Positions 16,923-27,780 of a DNA stretch of 64,000 nt are shown piece by piece. The number at the start of each line of letters is the position of its first letter. Positions within the stretch are counted from its first letter, which is position 1. Under the pieces are notes generated by a model. It did no database searches, was not told the DNA's origin, and worked only from the letters and a program-made list of their open reading frames with translations. The stretch covers positions 1 to 64,000 of the forward strand of contig CAJODY010000009.1 in assembly GCA_905233285.1 (NCBI GenBank). The letters run 5' to 3'. A program made the position numbers and the translations under genes. The DNA comes from an uncultured Bacteroidaceae bacterium (GTDB lineage Bacteria > Bacteroidota > Bacteroidia > Bacteroidales > Bacteroidaceae).

Positions 16923-19900
16923 TTAAATCTTTATCTTCTTGCCTTGAACGATGTAGATACCTGGCGAGAGTCGCTGGCGCCAAGTGCCGTCCTGCACTTG
17001 CTCCTCACTTGCCACCTTGCGGCCAGAGAGGTCATATACTCCGTTGCCATACTCCTGCATCTGTGGCTGAGTCTGCTCTTCGTCCTGAATTTCTTCCTCT
17101 TCAATGTCGTCGAAGAGTACAGGAACGAACTGCGGCTTATTTGCTATCTTACGCGACTTGGCACCACCACTAGGAACACTAGGAGCACGGTAATAAACCT
17201 TGTTGTGAAGGACGTAGTTGTTGTTTCTCTGCCACATTGACTGCAATGCATCGTGTTCTTTGTTCGGTGTTGCATTGATATAGAACCCGACGCCTGTTTT
17301 TGCCGATTCAACCTTAGGAGCAGTAACAACACCTGTACTAGGATCATCTATACTTGCTGCACTGGTAAACGGCAAACCAAGGGTATATACAACATTTGAA
17401 GCATCAGGTGTCAGCAACTGCTCCAGGTATGTACCCAGAAGGTCTGTGGTAATCGATGATACTGTTGTTGGCGAGGTTGTTGGAAGAGTCAATGTCACAA
17501 CATCAGTTTCATCTGTAATACGGATGATGACAGGCGTACCTGCTGGTACAAACTTGCCTTCTGCATAATCTACTGCATTTACAGTCGCAGCAGGAACAGC
17601 AGTCGGATGCAGACCTGCATTGTCCCATGTCTTGCAGTAATATGCGTAATAAGTATGACCACCGCCATCGTTTGGAAGCAGTACGTCGAATGGTGCATAG
17701 AATGTTGCATAATAGTGACCGTCACCACCTTGGTTGGTAGCAACTTTCAGTCCTTGTTTTTTTGCAGGTTCCATACACCACTTACTACCATCGACAGGTA
17801 CATTCTCATAGTATTTCAATTCATATATGGAATCATTCCGGGCGTAGTTGATATAATGTCTTCTACTATCTTCATCGTTGTATATGATGACAACTGCGCC
17901 ACCGATATCTGCCACCTTAAAGCTCGTGGGTTCACCCTCAGCCGTCATTACAGCATGACCATAATGTTCCGTTGTCTGAACACCTTGCACATAAAGTCCT
18001 TGGGTCTGAATGGTAGCGCCTGTTGCGCTTCCAGTGAATAGGAAGATGGTCGATGCATCATACTCTGTTGCAGGAATTGGAATCTCGCCACGTGTGGCTG
18101 CCGTTTCTGTGAATCCAGAACCCAGTCCACCTTCACCTGCAAAGGTAGTGCTAGTACCTACTTTGCTGTAGAAATGCATAGGGATTGCAGTACTGCTCTC
18201 GCCTGCTGTTTTCTCTATATCATGCAGATATCCGCTGGCATAGCGTTGAGGACTGAGGCTTGACGCACCTGGCTGATTACACAGACGATAGTAGCCAGGA
18301 GAATATGGTACAATGTTATCATCGTTGTAACATATCGTCTGCAATTCGCGAACAAGTCTCATTGGGTTTGCTGCATAGGTAGTCTGAGCGTTTTCATAGG
18401 CTGTCTTACCCGCATCATTCAGTCCACCTACATTACCTGCACCCTGATAGTATGGATTCATCAGCTCTTGGCTCAATCCATAGGTCCACTCCTTCACTGG
18501 TGTATCGGCGCTGAGTACCAGTTTCCCGTCTTCTGGGTCTCCTGGGTCTCCAGACTCTACCACACTGAGGAATAGTGTGTTGTCTGTATTCAGCAATGGA
18601 TGCACACGGAAAGTACCACTATTAGGATTGGTACTTGGTAACAGTTCATAAATATCCCTATTAGCATTTGAAGCAGTAGCGCCCATCTTGACTTCCTCGC
18701 CGGCATCAATATAGTCTGTTGTCAACACCTCCGTTGTTCCTCCATTATTCTTATAGATATAGCGATTGTACGACTTAAATCCGTATGGGTCGCCCAATGG
18801 TGACCACAAATAGTCGTTGGTGTAGTGCAAGGCACGACCTTCCTCGGCTCTCATACCACGAACGAAGGTGTAGTGTGCCAACTGCGGCGTAGCATCAGCG
18901 GTCTCGAAGGTGTACCACAGGTTCTGGCCCACACTCGTCACGAAGTCTAAACCGGCATTGGTTGCCAGACCTGTGTCGAACTTATAGACAACGTTGACAA
19001 CCACATCCTGGTCGATGAGTGTTTCGTCAGTCATCAACCTAGTTCGCTTCAGACCCTTATACTTGTCTTCCAAAGCCGTAATTGGATTTCCTTCTTTGGT
19101 ATAAATTCCCTCAATGTAGAAATCGAACAAACAGTTCGGACGATAGAAGATGTTTGGTAATACCAGTTCGTCACCGATACTTACCGAACCGGCATCGTAG
19201 CTGTAGGTATGATATACTGCAGGATTGCCCCACGACAAGGTAGAGCCTAACTGATATTTCTCACCAGCATAGTGAGTTCCCTCACCTGTATTCACTGATG
19301 TCAGGTCACGCTGGGTGGTACCATTAATCGTCTTAGTAGTTAGAGTGCCCGATTCTGTTTCTCTGAAGTCGATATTCACAGTATTACCTGTATTGGCAAT
19401 TATCAGATGATATTTCAGGTTGTGGATGGACAGACCGAAGATTATGTATTTTGTAGGATTGGTGGTCACAGTTGTCTGACCGTATCCGCTGAGTATGTCG
19501 TCATCACCTGTCTTCTGCAAAATGCCATAGTCGTAACTGGGATTTTTCAACAGCATGAAGGTCGGAGCACTGCCCTCTGCCACCATCGTCGAGGTACCAT
19601 TTAAGTATTTACCACCCTTATGCTTAATCTTGAGACCGTAGGGATCGTCTCCTGTAAAGTACCAGACAAACTCCGTGTTTCCTGAAAGTGCATGACTGTT
19701 TCCGTCGCTGACTGCCGAATTGTCTGTGGACTGCATCATATCGTCGCTATCCCAAATGATGTTGTATGGCAGACCGCCTTTGATGTTCATTGCCACATCG
19801 ACCGATGATGCACCACGAGCCACTTGACCCGTACCAGTCGCATTACGTATGTTCGGAATCTTAAACTCTGTCGAGTCCATGTCATAGGCTCCGTAGCGCA

Positions 19901-22900
19901 CCCATACCACGTCGTCGTAAAGTCCATAGAGCGTGTACAAAATTGTTTGAGGAATAATATCATAACAGCCAGGGCTGCTGCTAGGAGTAGCAAAACCATA
20001 ATACTTATAGTCTTTCATTCTCAGTAGAGGAGTCTGCGCAGAATCTGGCAGATAAGGGAAGAACTCGTGAGCTTCAGTACCTTCATTATTCTGCCTAGCG
20101 TTGACGGCATATTTCGAAGAATTGTTGATAACCTTATATTCGAAGTTGTGCTCTACATCATCGTTCACGATGAGCTGAGATTTAACTCCATCAAAGATAC
20201 CCGCCTTCTGTGTAAAGTCTGTTTCCGTTGCTGTCGTAGCGGCCACACTGGTTGTCATGCTGGCACCATTGACGAACTTATAAGTGTAGGCTCCAGAACC
20301 AGCCACAGCCAGTGCATAGCCACCGGAGGTGTGAGACAGCAGGGCGAAGCGGTCGGCACCATCGTTGGCGTTAGGCACCTTGATGCCTACAGCCATCGGG
20401 CTGGGTTCCAACGATGGATTTTCCGTATAATTGGCACTGCGATTGAAAATACGTACGTCATACGGGTCTGGCGCTTCATAATAATCGGAAGAAGGATCTG
20501 TAGGAGCTTGCAGGAACTTCCACTGCCAAATCTTGTCATCCTCATCAATGGTGCCAGGCTTGGTAGGCGACTCTGTATCATCAGCATATAGATAGACACC
20601 TGTACCTTTTGTTGCGCCTGTCGTAACAATAGTACCACTACTCTGCAAATCCTTGTTTGCCAACTTGACGGTGAACCACTTACCTTCCAGTATTCTGTCG
20701 CCATCGTGGTCGGCATTTGTATCGTAGTCGTAGCGAACTACAACTTCGCAGTCATCATCGTTAAGTCCTGCATCAGCAAACGAACCAGTGATTTGTTGCT
20801 CCTGAAGGCCCTTAGTAACTTCTATCGTATAATAATTAAAAGAGCCTCGAGTACCAACTCTATATTCATAAGTACCTTTTGCAGTCAGCAGGTTTATCTG
20901 ACTGCTCATAAGATCATATGTTGTAGCAGTTCTCTGGTGGTCTCCTGTTGCTGCATCCCACTGGGTAGAGGTAGTACCATTATCTACAGGGTCATCATAT
21001 TCTGCCAATCCTTTATAATACGTAAAGTCCGTTGCCAGTGGGCTCTTGAAGTGGTCAGTGATGGCTGGGTAATAGTCACCAGACCTCTTATAACGTATTG
21101 ACTCATTGCCGCTGTTATTGATAATTTTGTATTCAAAAATCTGCGGACGTACAAAGAATGTGGTCTGCGAACCCATCGAGGCGTTGTCGTCAGCCGAAGC
21201 TTTGGCATGGTTCACAGGATCCTCCAACGTAGTCTCCCAAGGACTTGAATCATCGAGGTCAACGCGCTTGGTATGGTCGAAGCGAGGCATCAACTGCATA
21301 TTACCGTTGGCGTCGGATACCGCCATGAAGGTCTGGTTGGATATCGTCAGGTTCGTGTGGTCGTAACCCGAACTACCAGTAGAAACCAAGGGATCTACAC
21401 CCACATAACTGAATCCAGTTTCCAAGGTCATTTTTATAGTGCCTCCGCTGCCCGAATAATCACCTATCATGACACCATTGTCCAAACGGGTTGATGTTAT
21501 GTGGCTGGACAGATATCTGAGGTCATCATCACCATTATTATCTTTCAGCAGTTGTATCTGAAGATTGTATGGGTCAAAACCTGCTTTCCCGTTGTCGTAA
21601 TAATACTTCTTGTATTCGAGCTCAGTCCAAGGTTCACCAGTACTGCCAGCTTCTGCTGCATATTTAATACCCATCTCCTTGTCGATATTCTGGTTGGGCT
21701 TAATATACCATAAGCAATTACCTATCCAATGCCCTGACCCATCAATGATATTATCATTAGTACCACCATGATTTTTCGGATTAAGAATCATATCAAATAC
21801 ATTACCACCCTCAGGGTTGGTATGTTCTGATACAGGCTTGGTAATATAACTTGTGTTGGGGCTTTTGCTATTTTCTGTTTTATAGAAACGTCCATGTTGC
21901 ACCATCAGGAATCTCGAGGGTTCTTCTGTTTCCTCATGAGTGCTTTCGTTATAGGTGTAATCATAACTCTTCACATATTCTTCCTTCACTGTGTAAGTGA
22001 CGAACTGGTCATTGAAAGCACCACCGCTCTTCACACCTGTAGCTGTGATTGGAGGCAAATTACCCAACGAAGTGGAGGTATAGTGCTCACCATTCACCTT
22101 TATCTGGTCGCGCTCCGCATCATTCTGCATACGGAGCGAATACTTGTGACAACCTGAAGCTTTCGTGGCTTGGCTATAGAACTTATACTCCTTCACCATC
22201 GGGCTGTCGTATGCACGCAGGGCAGCCAGTTCGTCATCGCCCTCTGGATAATTTACGGTAGGCAACGGCAGACGCATAATCTCCCATCCGTGCAGGTCGA
22301 GCAGTACCAGTACAGGAGGAATGTCGGCACTCTCGATGTCGAAGGTACCAGTGGTGCCCATATCGAATGTCTGGAACCAGTGTTCCAACTTTTCTACCAC
22401 CTTCTTCTCGTGACCGTCAGACTTATCATTGTATCCGTTCCAACGTGTAGCATTGGCGTAGGCATCGTAGCTGTGCCACTGTCCTCTACCGACACCCTTA
22501 TCATTCAAAGCATCTTCCAAATCATCTCTTTTTGCTGTCGGAACTACCCAGGTTGATTCGTCATCGCTGTATGCATCTGCATATGTAGGGTCATCTTTTA
22601 CGTCAATATCCAACACATCTTTCTTAATCATGTTGTAGGTCTTCCAATACTGCTCCAAAGAGGTTACCTTACGACGCTCGTTGGTTGTACCGTCATCTAT
22701 TTCCTTAGTGGTCAGCAGTTGGTAGTTTCCTACCGTTCCCAGTACCATGTATTCCGTAGGTTCAACTGACGCAATACCTGGCAATGTTCCACCTGTAACA
22801 ACTTTCTTTACGCCTTCAGCGTCCTGATTGAAATGCACAACGTAAGTCGTCAGATAAGTAGGATTGGCGATGCCGTTATAGCTAATGGTGCTACGGGAAC

Positions 22901-25900
22901 GTATAGCCACATGATACGGATCGCTGTCGCTGCTGGCGAAATACCATACCCAACGTGGACGAGTGCTGGCACCACCTTTCATCTGCTCCTCGTTCATTGC
23001 TGTGCCATAGATGTTCAAGTTACCGTCACCATTACAGTAAGGATAGACAGCCTGAATCTTGTCCGAAGTCAGGTTATCGTTACCGTCCTCCAAATGGTAA
23101 CCAGCTGCAAACGGTTCGAGGAACTTCAGCATATACTGACCAGTATTGAATGTCACAATGTCGTTTACTTCGTATGTAACGTAGATTTCGTCATGAAAGC
23201 GTTTGGTAACATTTACATCATAATAAGTGGAAGTTTCACCGATTCTGAAATAAACATGCCCCGTTACTTTCAGTTCTTTTGCCTGAGTGTCCACATCGGT
23301 TGCATCGATGGCAGTCTTTTTACGGTCGCTATCTGCTTTTTCCCAATCTGAGCTATAGTCTCCTGAAGTCTTCGTGTAAACAGCATCCAGGTTGTCAATC
23401 TTTACGCTAGCGTCTGTAGGTTCGTATATATCACCAGTAATGGTGATGTTTTCTTCGCCATAGTAATTATACGTACCAACCAGCGGACTTTGATATTCAG
23501 CCGGCAACACAAGCTCGGGGCTCTTACTGCTTACTGTCAACAGTTCATGCTTTGCCTTATCAATCAGGTGGTAGGTGTATTCAGACAACTGTTCCAAGCG
23601 GAATGCCAACACGGGATTACCGTGAGCATACGTTGTGTTGTTGTATATCTTGACCGTATTGTCCGCAGGGCGTCCAATGTTGTAATATGTAGTGCTGGCA
23701 TCTATGCTGCTGCCCGTTGCTACCATTACCTCGTACACACCCATCGCCGTACTACTCTTAGCAATGAAGTGTTCTGCCTTTGTCCTGTCTGAAGTGAAAG
23801 CGAGAGCTGTTCCTTCGCTGGTGGATGGCAAGGCGACATTGTTTAACCACACCCATGCACCCATCTGTCTTGATGGGCGGGTGTCTGGATCTAATGTTGC
23901 AGGTGTAACTCCATCATCTGTTACAGAAACACCCTCGTCATTATATACAGTTACATGCTCAGTGCCGGAAACGCTAAGGTCTTCTCTTGCCGCCATGTTG
24001 TCGATAAGCATGTTGTATGGGTCGCGATTCCTCAGCTTCCACTTGTATTTATCATTATTTTGAGAAGCGGTAGAAGTCTTGATGACACCATCCTCATAGT
24101 ATATGTACTGCCCATTCAATCTTACAAATATCTCTTGATCTTCGCTCAGTTTATATGGTTTTGCATTAAGAGCTGACGTGGTGTACGTTACGAATATATC
24201 ATGATCAGTATCAGGTGTCTCGGTAATTTCACTCGAAAGAGTTCCACGACCATCATTATCCGTATAAGCATCATCATAGAATGTCACCGTCTCGCCAACA
24301 AGGAATGGGCTGACGATAATGCTTGGAATGCTAGCTAGCGACAATGCTGAGAAAATGGTCTGACTGGTAGAAGCCTTCACAGCAATGCGACCAGATTTGT
24401 CCACAATGTTGTATGTAAAGGTACGTGTAGGAAGGGTGAGTACCTTCACTCGCGTATAGTTTGTCGTGCTGTAGTCAACGACATTTCCTGCAAAGGCAGA
24501 AGACGCTGTGCCCTGAGTTATGGTGATGACTGTAGGATTAGCAGGAGATTCTGATGGAGTTTCACCTTCATTATCATTATACTCCTGAATGGTCAACGTC
24601 ATCGTCTTATTTGATACACCCGTATTGGCAGCCAGATTTATGGCAATGGTCGCTGTTGTTGCAGTCTCTGCATATACGTAACCGGCACGAGGGGTAACAG
24701 AAACAATCTGGCTTGCATCCGTTCCTCCGGTAGTAATCTTGTAATATTTACTGCCATTCAGTCCACTGAGGTTGATTGTGATGGTCTGAGCATCCTTACC
24801 TACACTTGGGGTAATGTCAGAGCCATAGGTAACGTTTTCACTCGCCTGTCCCGGATCCCAGTTCCAATAGCCAGTGTCGTTATATTTACGCAACAAGAAA
24901 CTGCCGACTGTTTCATCATTAGGGATATCCCAAGTATCATAGGTACTGAGGGTAACGTAGCTGTTTGAACCAGCATCTTCTGTACCTTTACGATAGAGCA
25001 CTTTCACCTCGTAGGGGTCACCCACCAAGGCAAACTCGCTCTCCTTACTATACTCTCCGTTAGCGCCGTTGTTCTTGTATGTACCAGAATTGTTCTTAAT
25101 CTTTCTACCATATTCCTGGGTACTTCCTGCGTCTGTCAGTTCGTACCATGTGGCAGTGGTATAGCTGGCTGATGGCAAGAGGAATTTTGGAGCAGCAGGA
25201 GATACATCATAGCCCACATAAACCTGATAACCTTCAGTCGGATCTTGGGTCGCCTCAGAGAAATAGGTAATCTCATCCTCCTCTCGGCATCTTGCATCCT
25301 TATAGAACTTACCGTTAAAGTTACAATACTTACGCTTCAGCGCAGCAGGCAAGTATTTGGTCTCGATTGGGTCATTATCTACTGTATATTGGCTGACCCA
25401 TTCGGTAGGCGCTGAAACTATATGGTCAGTCGTTGCCTCAGCCTTATAGAACGGTGTCGCTATCTTGAACGTAACCTTCTTGAGAGGATAGATACCATCT
25501 ATCGTATGATTTGTCGTTGCATTTGCCGCAGTGTTTTGAGTGAATTTCAGGTTGTTGTATCCATCAAACGTCAGAAAATAGTATTTATTTTCATTCGTCG
25601 GTCCAGGAACGTTACCATTGGCATCCACATTTCTAGTACCTATAAAAACATAACCGTTGTTGGTGGTGTTGTTGAGCAACGCAACAGTACCCCACGTCTG
25701 TTTATTGCCGTGAAAGTAACCGGTTTGGGTTATGTAACCAGTACCAGCACCTTCTGTCAAATTTGTCGGGTTTTCGGGATAGATACTAATGTTATAGCTA
25801 AGATTATATTGTATATGATCATCGCTTGCGAGGTATGCGTTGCCGGTTCCACTTGCCATCAAAGCGGCTCCTTTATACCATTTATATACAAAGTTTGAAG

Positions 25901-26687
25901 TGTTTTCATTCTTTTCAATGAACGTGATATCTCTGTTATACGATGTACGAATGATAATATTGTAGGGGTCCACACCTTCGAACTTAAACCCGAAGAAGAA
26001 CTGGGATTCTACGTCTTCTTGTTTGTTCTTGTTGTTACCATCCTTCCAATATGTACCGATGTTATTACCAGGATCTTTCACATAAGAGAAATCCTCACTA
26101 GCCAGCATCTCTGGGTCAGCTTTTGCTGTAGGTATAACAGCAGGACGGTTATTACGACCTCGGTTAAGCGAAAGGAAACCCTTGTTTTTCACTCCGATGT
26201 TGTAGTTCACTGTACCGTCGAGCTTGGCAATGGTGTTGGAGGAATTGTAGGTATAGACGACATAGTACTCGGCAGTGTTGGTAGTAATTGCCGTTCCTTC
26301 AGCAACGGGTGAAGGTGTAGGACTGGTCTTCACATCATAAAGGATGCCCTTACAGTCAGCAACGTTATCGTAAAGACTGATAGCAGAACCACCTTTGGTG
26401 ATATCATCTGGCTTGTAATAGGTAAAGCCAGTAGCCAGCGGACTCTTATAGTGGGCGGGAAGTTCTACTTGGGTCTGGTTATCCACCACAATCTTCAAAG
26501 CCTCTAAGCGGTGACCAGAGACAGCATCCTTCATGTGATAGATGCTATTATTTATCGGTAACGTCAGGATATGATAGGTTACCTTTGCCGCCCAGGCATT
26601 ATTGGTAATGCCTCCTACCACAAGCAGTAGTCCTAATATATATATAATGTGTAAATACCGTTTCATATGTTGTTCTATATTTAACAT
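16923..26687 (-). CDS. Giant T9SS-secreted repeat surface protein (3254 aa)
   Basis: Not a family I recognise. The signal peptide lies near the start (M8 at 26666, MKRYLHIIYILGLLLVVGGITNNAWA; M1 at 26687 is also possible). The C-terminus has a T9SS type-A-like sorting domain (about 3217-3254: GVYDLSGRKV, LSPGIYIVQGKKIKI) after an acidic linker (DDIEEEEIQDEE). Between them, a module recurs with strong divergence. It opens with [YF]xYxIIN/DKS (38, 756, 1037, 1851, 2182), continues with xSPLxxxxxYY (80, 792, 1065, 1493, 1879, 2217) and a V-x-Y strand, then the DPY motif (240, 557, 889, 1256, 1705, 2074, 2348, 2633). Residues about 615-730 resemble a BACON-type beta domain ending ITITQGTA. It probably forms a long cell-surface fibre or adhesin. 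It is last in a fimbrillin-rich run; base usage was not measured. Confidence 0.8.
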   Translation of the reverse strand: MLNIEQHMKRYLHIIYILGLLLVVGGITNNAWAAKVTYHILTLPINNSIYHMKDAVSGHRLEALKIVVDNQTQVELPAHYKSPLATGFTYYKPDDITKGGSAISLYDNVADCKGILYDVKTSPTPSPVAEGTAITTNTAEYYVVYTYNSSNTIAKLDGTVNYNIGVKNKGFLSLNRGRNNRPAVIPTAKADPEMLASEDFSYVKDPGNNIGTYWKDGNNKNKQEDVESQFFFGFKFEGVDPYNIIIRTSYNRDITFIEKNENTSNFVYKWYKGAALMASGTGNAYLASDDHIQYNLSYNISIYPENPTNLTEGAGTGYITQTGYFHGNKQTWGTVALLNNTTNNGYVFIGTRNVDANGNVPGPTNENKYYFLTFDGYNNLKFTQNTAANATTNHTIDGIYPLKKVTFKIATPFYKAEATTDHIVSAPTEWVSQYTVDNDPIETKYLPAALKRKYCNFNGKFYKDARCREEDEITYFSEATQDPTEGYQVYVGYDVSPAAPKFLLPSASYTTATWYELTDAGSTQEYGRKIKNNSGTYKNNGANGEYSKESEFALVGDPYEVKVLYRKGTEDAGSNSYVTLSTYDTWDIPNDETVGSFLLRKYNDTGYWNWDPGQASENVTYGSDITPSVGKDAQTITINLSGLNGSKYYKITTGGTDASQIVSVTPRAGYVYAETATTATIAINLAANTGVSNKTMTLTIQEYNDNEGETPSESPANPTVITITQGTASSAFAGNVVDYSTTNYTRVKVLTLPTRTFTYNIVDKSGRIAVKASTSQTIFSALSLASIPSIIVSPFLVGETVTFYDDAYTDNDGRGTLSSEITETPDTDHDIFVTYTTSALNAKPYKLSEDQEIFVRLNGQYIYYEDGVIKTSTASQNNDKYKWKLRNRDPYNMLIDNMAAREDLSVSGTEHVTVYNDEGVSVTDDGVTPATLDPDTRPSRQMGAWVWLNNVALPSTSEGTALAFTSDRTKAEHFIAKSSTAMGVYEVMVATGSSIDASTTYYNIGRPADNTVKIYNNTTYAHGNPVLAFRLEQLSEYTYHLIDKAKHELLTVSSKSPELVLPAEYQSPLVGTYNYYGEENITITGDIYEPTDASVKIDNLDAVYTKTSGDYSSDWEKADSDRKKTAIDATDVDTQAKELKVTGHVYFRIGETSTYYDVNVTKRFHDEIYVTYEVNDIVTFNTGQYMLKFLEPFAAGYHLEDGNDNLTSDKIQAVYPYCNGDGNLNIYGTAMNEEQMKGGASTRPRWVWYFASSDSDPYHVAIRSRSTISYNGIANPTYLTTYVVHFNQDAEGVKKVVTGGTLPGIASVEPTEYMVLGTVGNYQLLTTKEIDDGTTNERRKVTSLEQYWKTYNMIKKDVLDIDVKDDPTYADAYSDDESTWVVPTAKRDDLEDALNDKGVGRGQWHSYDAYANATRWNGYNDKSDGHEKKVVEKLEHWFQTFDMGTTGTFDIESADIPPVLVLLDLHGWEIMRLPLPTVNYPEGDDELAALRAYDSPMVKEYKFYSQATKASGCHKYSLRMQNDAERDQIKVNGEHYTSTSLGNLPPITATGVKSGGAFNDQFVTYTVKEEYVKSYDYTYNESTHEETEEPSRFLMVQHGRFYKTENSKSPNTSYITKPVSEHTNPEGGNVFDMILNPKNHGGTNDNIIDGSGHWIGNCLWYIKPNQNIDKEMGIKYAAEAGSTGEPWTELEYKKYYYDNGKAGFDPYNLQIQLLKDNNGDDDLRYLSSHITSTRLDNGVMIGDYSGSGGTIKMTLETGFSYVGVDPLVSTGSSGYDHTNLTISNQTFMAVSDANGNMQLMPRFDHTKRVDLDDSSPWETTLEDPVNHAKASADDNASMGSQTTFFVRPQIFEYKIINNSGNESIRYKRSGDYYPAITDHFKSPLATDFTYYKGLAEYDDPVDNGTTSTQWDAATGDHQRTATTYDLMSSQINLLTAKGTYEYRVGTRGSFNYYTIEVTKGLQEQQITGSFADAGLNDDDCEVVVRYDYDTNADHDGDRILEGKWFTVKLANKDLQSSGTIVTTGATKGTGVYLYADDTESPTKPGTIDEDDKIWQWKFLQAPTDPSSDYYEAPDPYDVRIFNRSANYTENPSLEPSPMAVGIKVPNANDGADRFALLSHTSGGYALAVAGSGAYTYKFVNGASMTTSVAATTATETDFTQKAGIFDGVKSQLIVNDDVEHNFEYKVINNSSKYAVNARQNNEGTEAHEFFPYLPDSAQTPLLRMKDYKYYGFATPSSSPGCYDIIPQTILYTLYGLYDDVVWVRYGAYDMDSTEFKIPNIRNATGTGQVARGASSVDVAMNIKGGLPYNIIWDSDDMMQSTDNSAVSDGNSHALSGNTEFVWYFTGDDPYGLKIKHKGGKYLNGTSTMVAEGSAPTFMLLKNPSYDYGILQKTGDDDILSGYGQTTVTTNPTKYIIFGLSIHNLKYHLIIANTGNTVNIDFRETESGTLTTKTINGTTQRDLTSVNTGEGTHYAGEKYQLGSTLSWGNPAVYHTYSYDAGSVSIGDELVLPNIFYRPNCLFDFYIEGIYTKEGNPITALEDKYKGLKRTRLMTDETLIDQDVVVNVVYKFDTGLATNAGLDFVTSVGQNLWYTFETADATPQLAHYTFVRGMRAEEGRALHYTNDYLWSPLGDPYGFKSYNRYIYKNNGGTTEVLTTDYIDAGEEVKMGATASNANRDIYELLPSTNPNSGTFRVHPLLNTDNTLFLSVVESGDPGDPEDGKLVLSADTPVKEWTYGLSQELMNPYYQGAGNVGGLNDAGKTAYENAQTTYAANPMRLVRELQTICYNDDNIVPYSPGYYRLCNQPGASSLSPQRYASGYLHDIEKTAGESSTAIPMHFYSKVGTSTTFAGEGGLGSGFTETAATRGEIPIPATEYDASTIFLFTGSATGATIQTQGLYVQGVQTTEHYGHAVMTAEGEPTSFKVADIGGAVVIIYNDEDSRRHYINYARNDSIYELKYYENVPVDGSKWCMEPAKKQGLKVATNQGGDGHYYATFYAPFDVLLPNDGGGHTYYAYYCKTWDNAGLHPTAVPAATVNAVDYAEGKFVPAGTPVIIRITDETDVVTLTLPTTSPTTVSSITTDLLGTYLEQLLTPDASNVVYTLGLPFTSAASIDDPSTGVVTAPKVESAKTGVGFYINATPNKEHDALQSMWQRNNNYVLHNKVYYRAPSVPSGGAKSRKIANKPQFVPVLFDDIEEEEIQDEEQTQPQMQEYGNGVYDLSGRKVASEEQVQDGTWRQRLSPGIYIVQGKKIKI

Positions 26688-26715
26688 CTTACATCATATT
26701 GTAGTCGTCATACTC

Positions 26716-26757
26716 TTACATCAGCCATCTTACATCAGCCATCATACATCATACATC
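26716..26757. repeat. Heptamer array NNNCATC (6 units)
   Basis: TTACATC, AGCCATC, TTACATC, AGCCATC, ATACATC, ATACATC, ending 3 nt before the stop codon of the fimbrillin-like gene (26760). ACATCTT/ACATCAT at 26684-26697 are looser copies. Confidence 0.85.
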
Positions 26758-26759
26758 CA

Positions 26760-27764
26760 TCACCATTGTTCTGTAAACTTATTTACATCTACCTTCAATG
26801 CTAACGGAGTAACCGTCAGATTATAGGTGTAGATGTATCCCGGCTGCCAGTTGATACTGATATCGGTACTGAGGTTCTTGGTTACATCGCTCCAGTCGTC
26901 CCATGTGCCGTTGACGGTAAGAGTCTTTGTTCCGTAGTTGTATGGAATAACCATAAATGGCGTAGTTTCCGTGCTGGAAGTGCCGTATTTCAAATCCAAT
27001 CCGGTTTGCGACATATCAGTACTGCCCGATTGGCCACTCCAAGTCATCGTACTGCCATTGTATGTGCAAGTGCCACTAGTCTTCAGTCCAGCGATGCTGA
27101 TGCTGTTAACCTGTACATGCGTGCCGCTGGCAGCTGTGATGACAAACTTGACGAGGGCAAACGGGTGCTTGAATTGCAGAGGCACTCCGCTGTGTGCTAC
27201 CTGATCGGCATAGGTCTGGTTCGGGAGAACGGCAATCAGGTATTCATCCATGCTTGCCTGCTCTGTGTTGGTCATGTAGTCGCTTAAATCACAAGAGAAC
27301 GAGGTTCCTGTAGAATGGTCATATACTCCTGGAGTAATGTAACCCGGTGCTGCATATGGGCAATAACCTACGAAGTCGAGGGAAGAGACTGTGATATTGG
27401 CTGATGACGGGTCATAGACAGAGCCTTCGATTGGCCAGTAGTAGTGAGTCTGGGAACCTGGACTTCCGCTCCAGAACTTCCATGCTGCAGGGAGGCTGCT
27501 ATCGTAGTGCAACTTCACTCCGTCGAGGTATGCAGTATTCTCTCCGTGGAAATATGCATTAATCTTGAGGTCGCAGCCTTGCAGGTCTGTGTTGTCGTCA
27601 ATTGTAGCAGCGCGAGTCAGCATCTTGCTCACGTCAGTATTGACGCGAATCTCAAGATCCTCTTCTGGTGTCGCAGGCTGAGAGGAGTCGCCATCGTCCT
27701 TCGAGCAACCTATCACCATCAAGGATGCTGTCAAGAGCATTGCTATATGTCGTTTTATCTTCAT
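26760..27764 (-). CDS. Fimbrillin-family lipoprotein
   Basis: A lipoprotein signal with lipobox LMVIGCSKD starts at ATG 27764 (MKIKRHIAMLLTASLMVIGC). The track start at 27827 reads back into the upstream nucleotidyltransferase gene and adds residues before a clear signal peptide, so I reject it. The fold pattern is that of Mfa1/FimA-like fimbrillins: an N-terminal ...MLTRAATIDD segment with an arginine-containing processing region, YYWPIEG, FKHPFALVKFVI (the typical FxHxxALVKF core) and a C-terminal strand rich in small residues ending TPLALKVDVNKFTEQW. Such proteins are exported as lipoproteins, cleaved, and polymerised by strand exchange into fimbriae. It immediately precedes the giant gene and may be its partner or anchor. 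Confidence 0.82.
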   Translation of the reverse strand: MKIKRHIAMLLTASLMVIGCSKDDGDSSQPATPEEDLEIRVNTDVSKMLTRAATIDDNTDLQGCDLKINAYFHGENTAYLDGVKLHYDSSLPAAWKFWSGSPGSQTHYYWPIEGSVYDPSSANITVSSLDFVGYCPYAAPGYITPGVYDHSTGTSFSCDLSDYMTNTEQASMDEYLIAVLPNQTYADQVAHSGVPLQFKHPFALVKFVITAASGTHVQVNSISIAGLKTSGTCTYNGSTMTWSGQSGSTDMSQTGLDLKYGTSSTETTPFMVIPYNYGTKTLTVNGTWDDWSDVTKNLSTDISINWQPGYIYTYNLTVTPLALKVDVNKFTEQW

Positions 27765-27780
27765 TTCGTTACCTTTGTTT

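Noticed and set aside
27770-27777. Plus-strand TACCTTTG, antisense promoter between MNT and fimbrillin
   Set aside because: It matches the -7 box but has no -33 box and no plus-strand gene follows; chance match likely.
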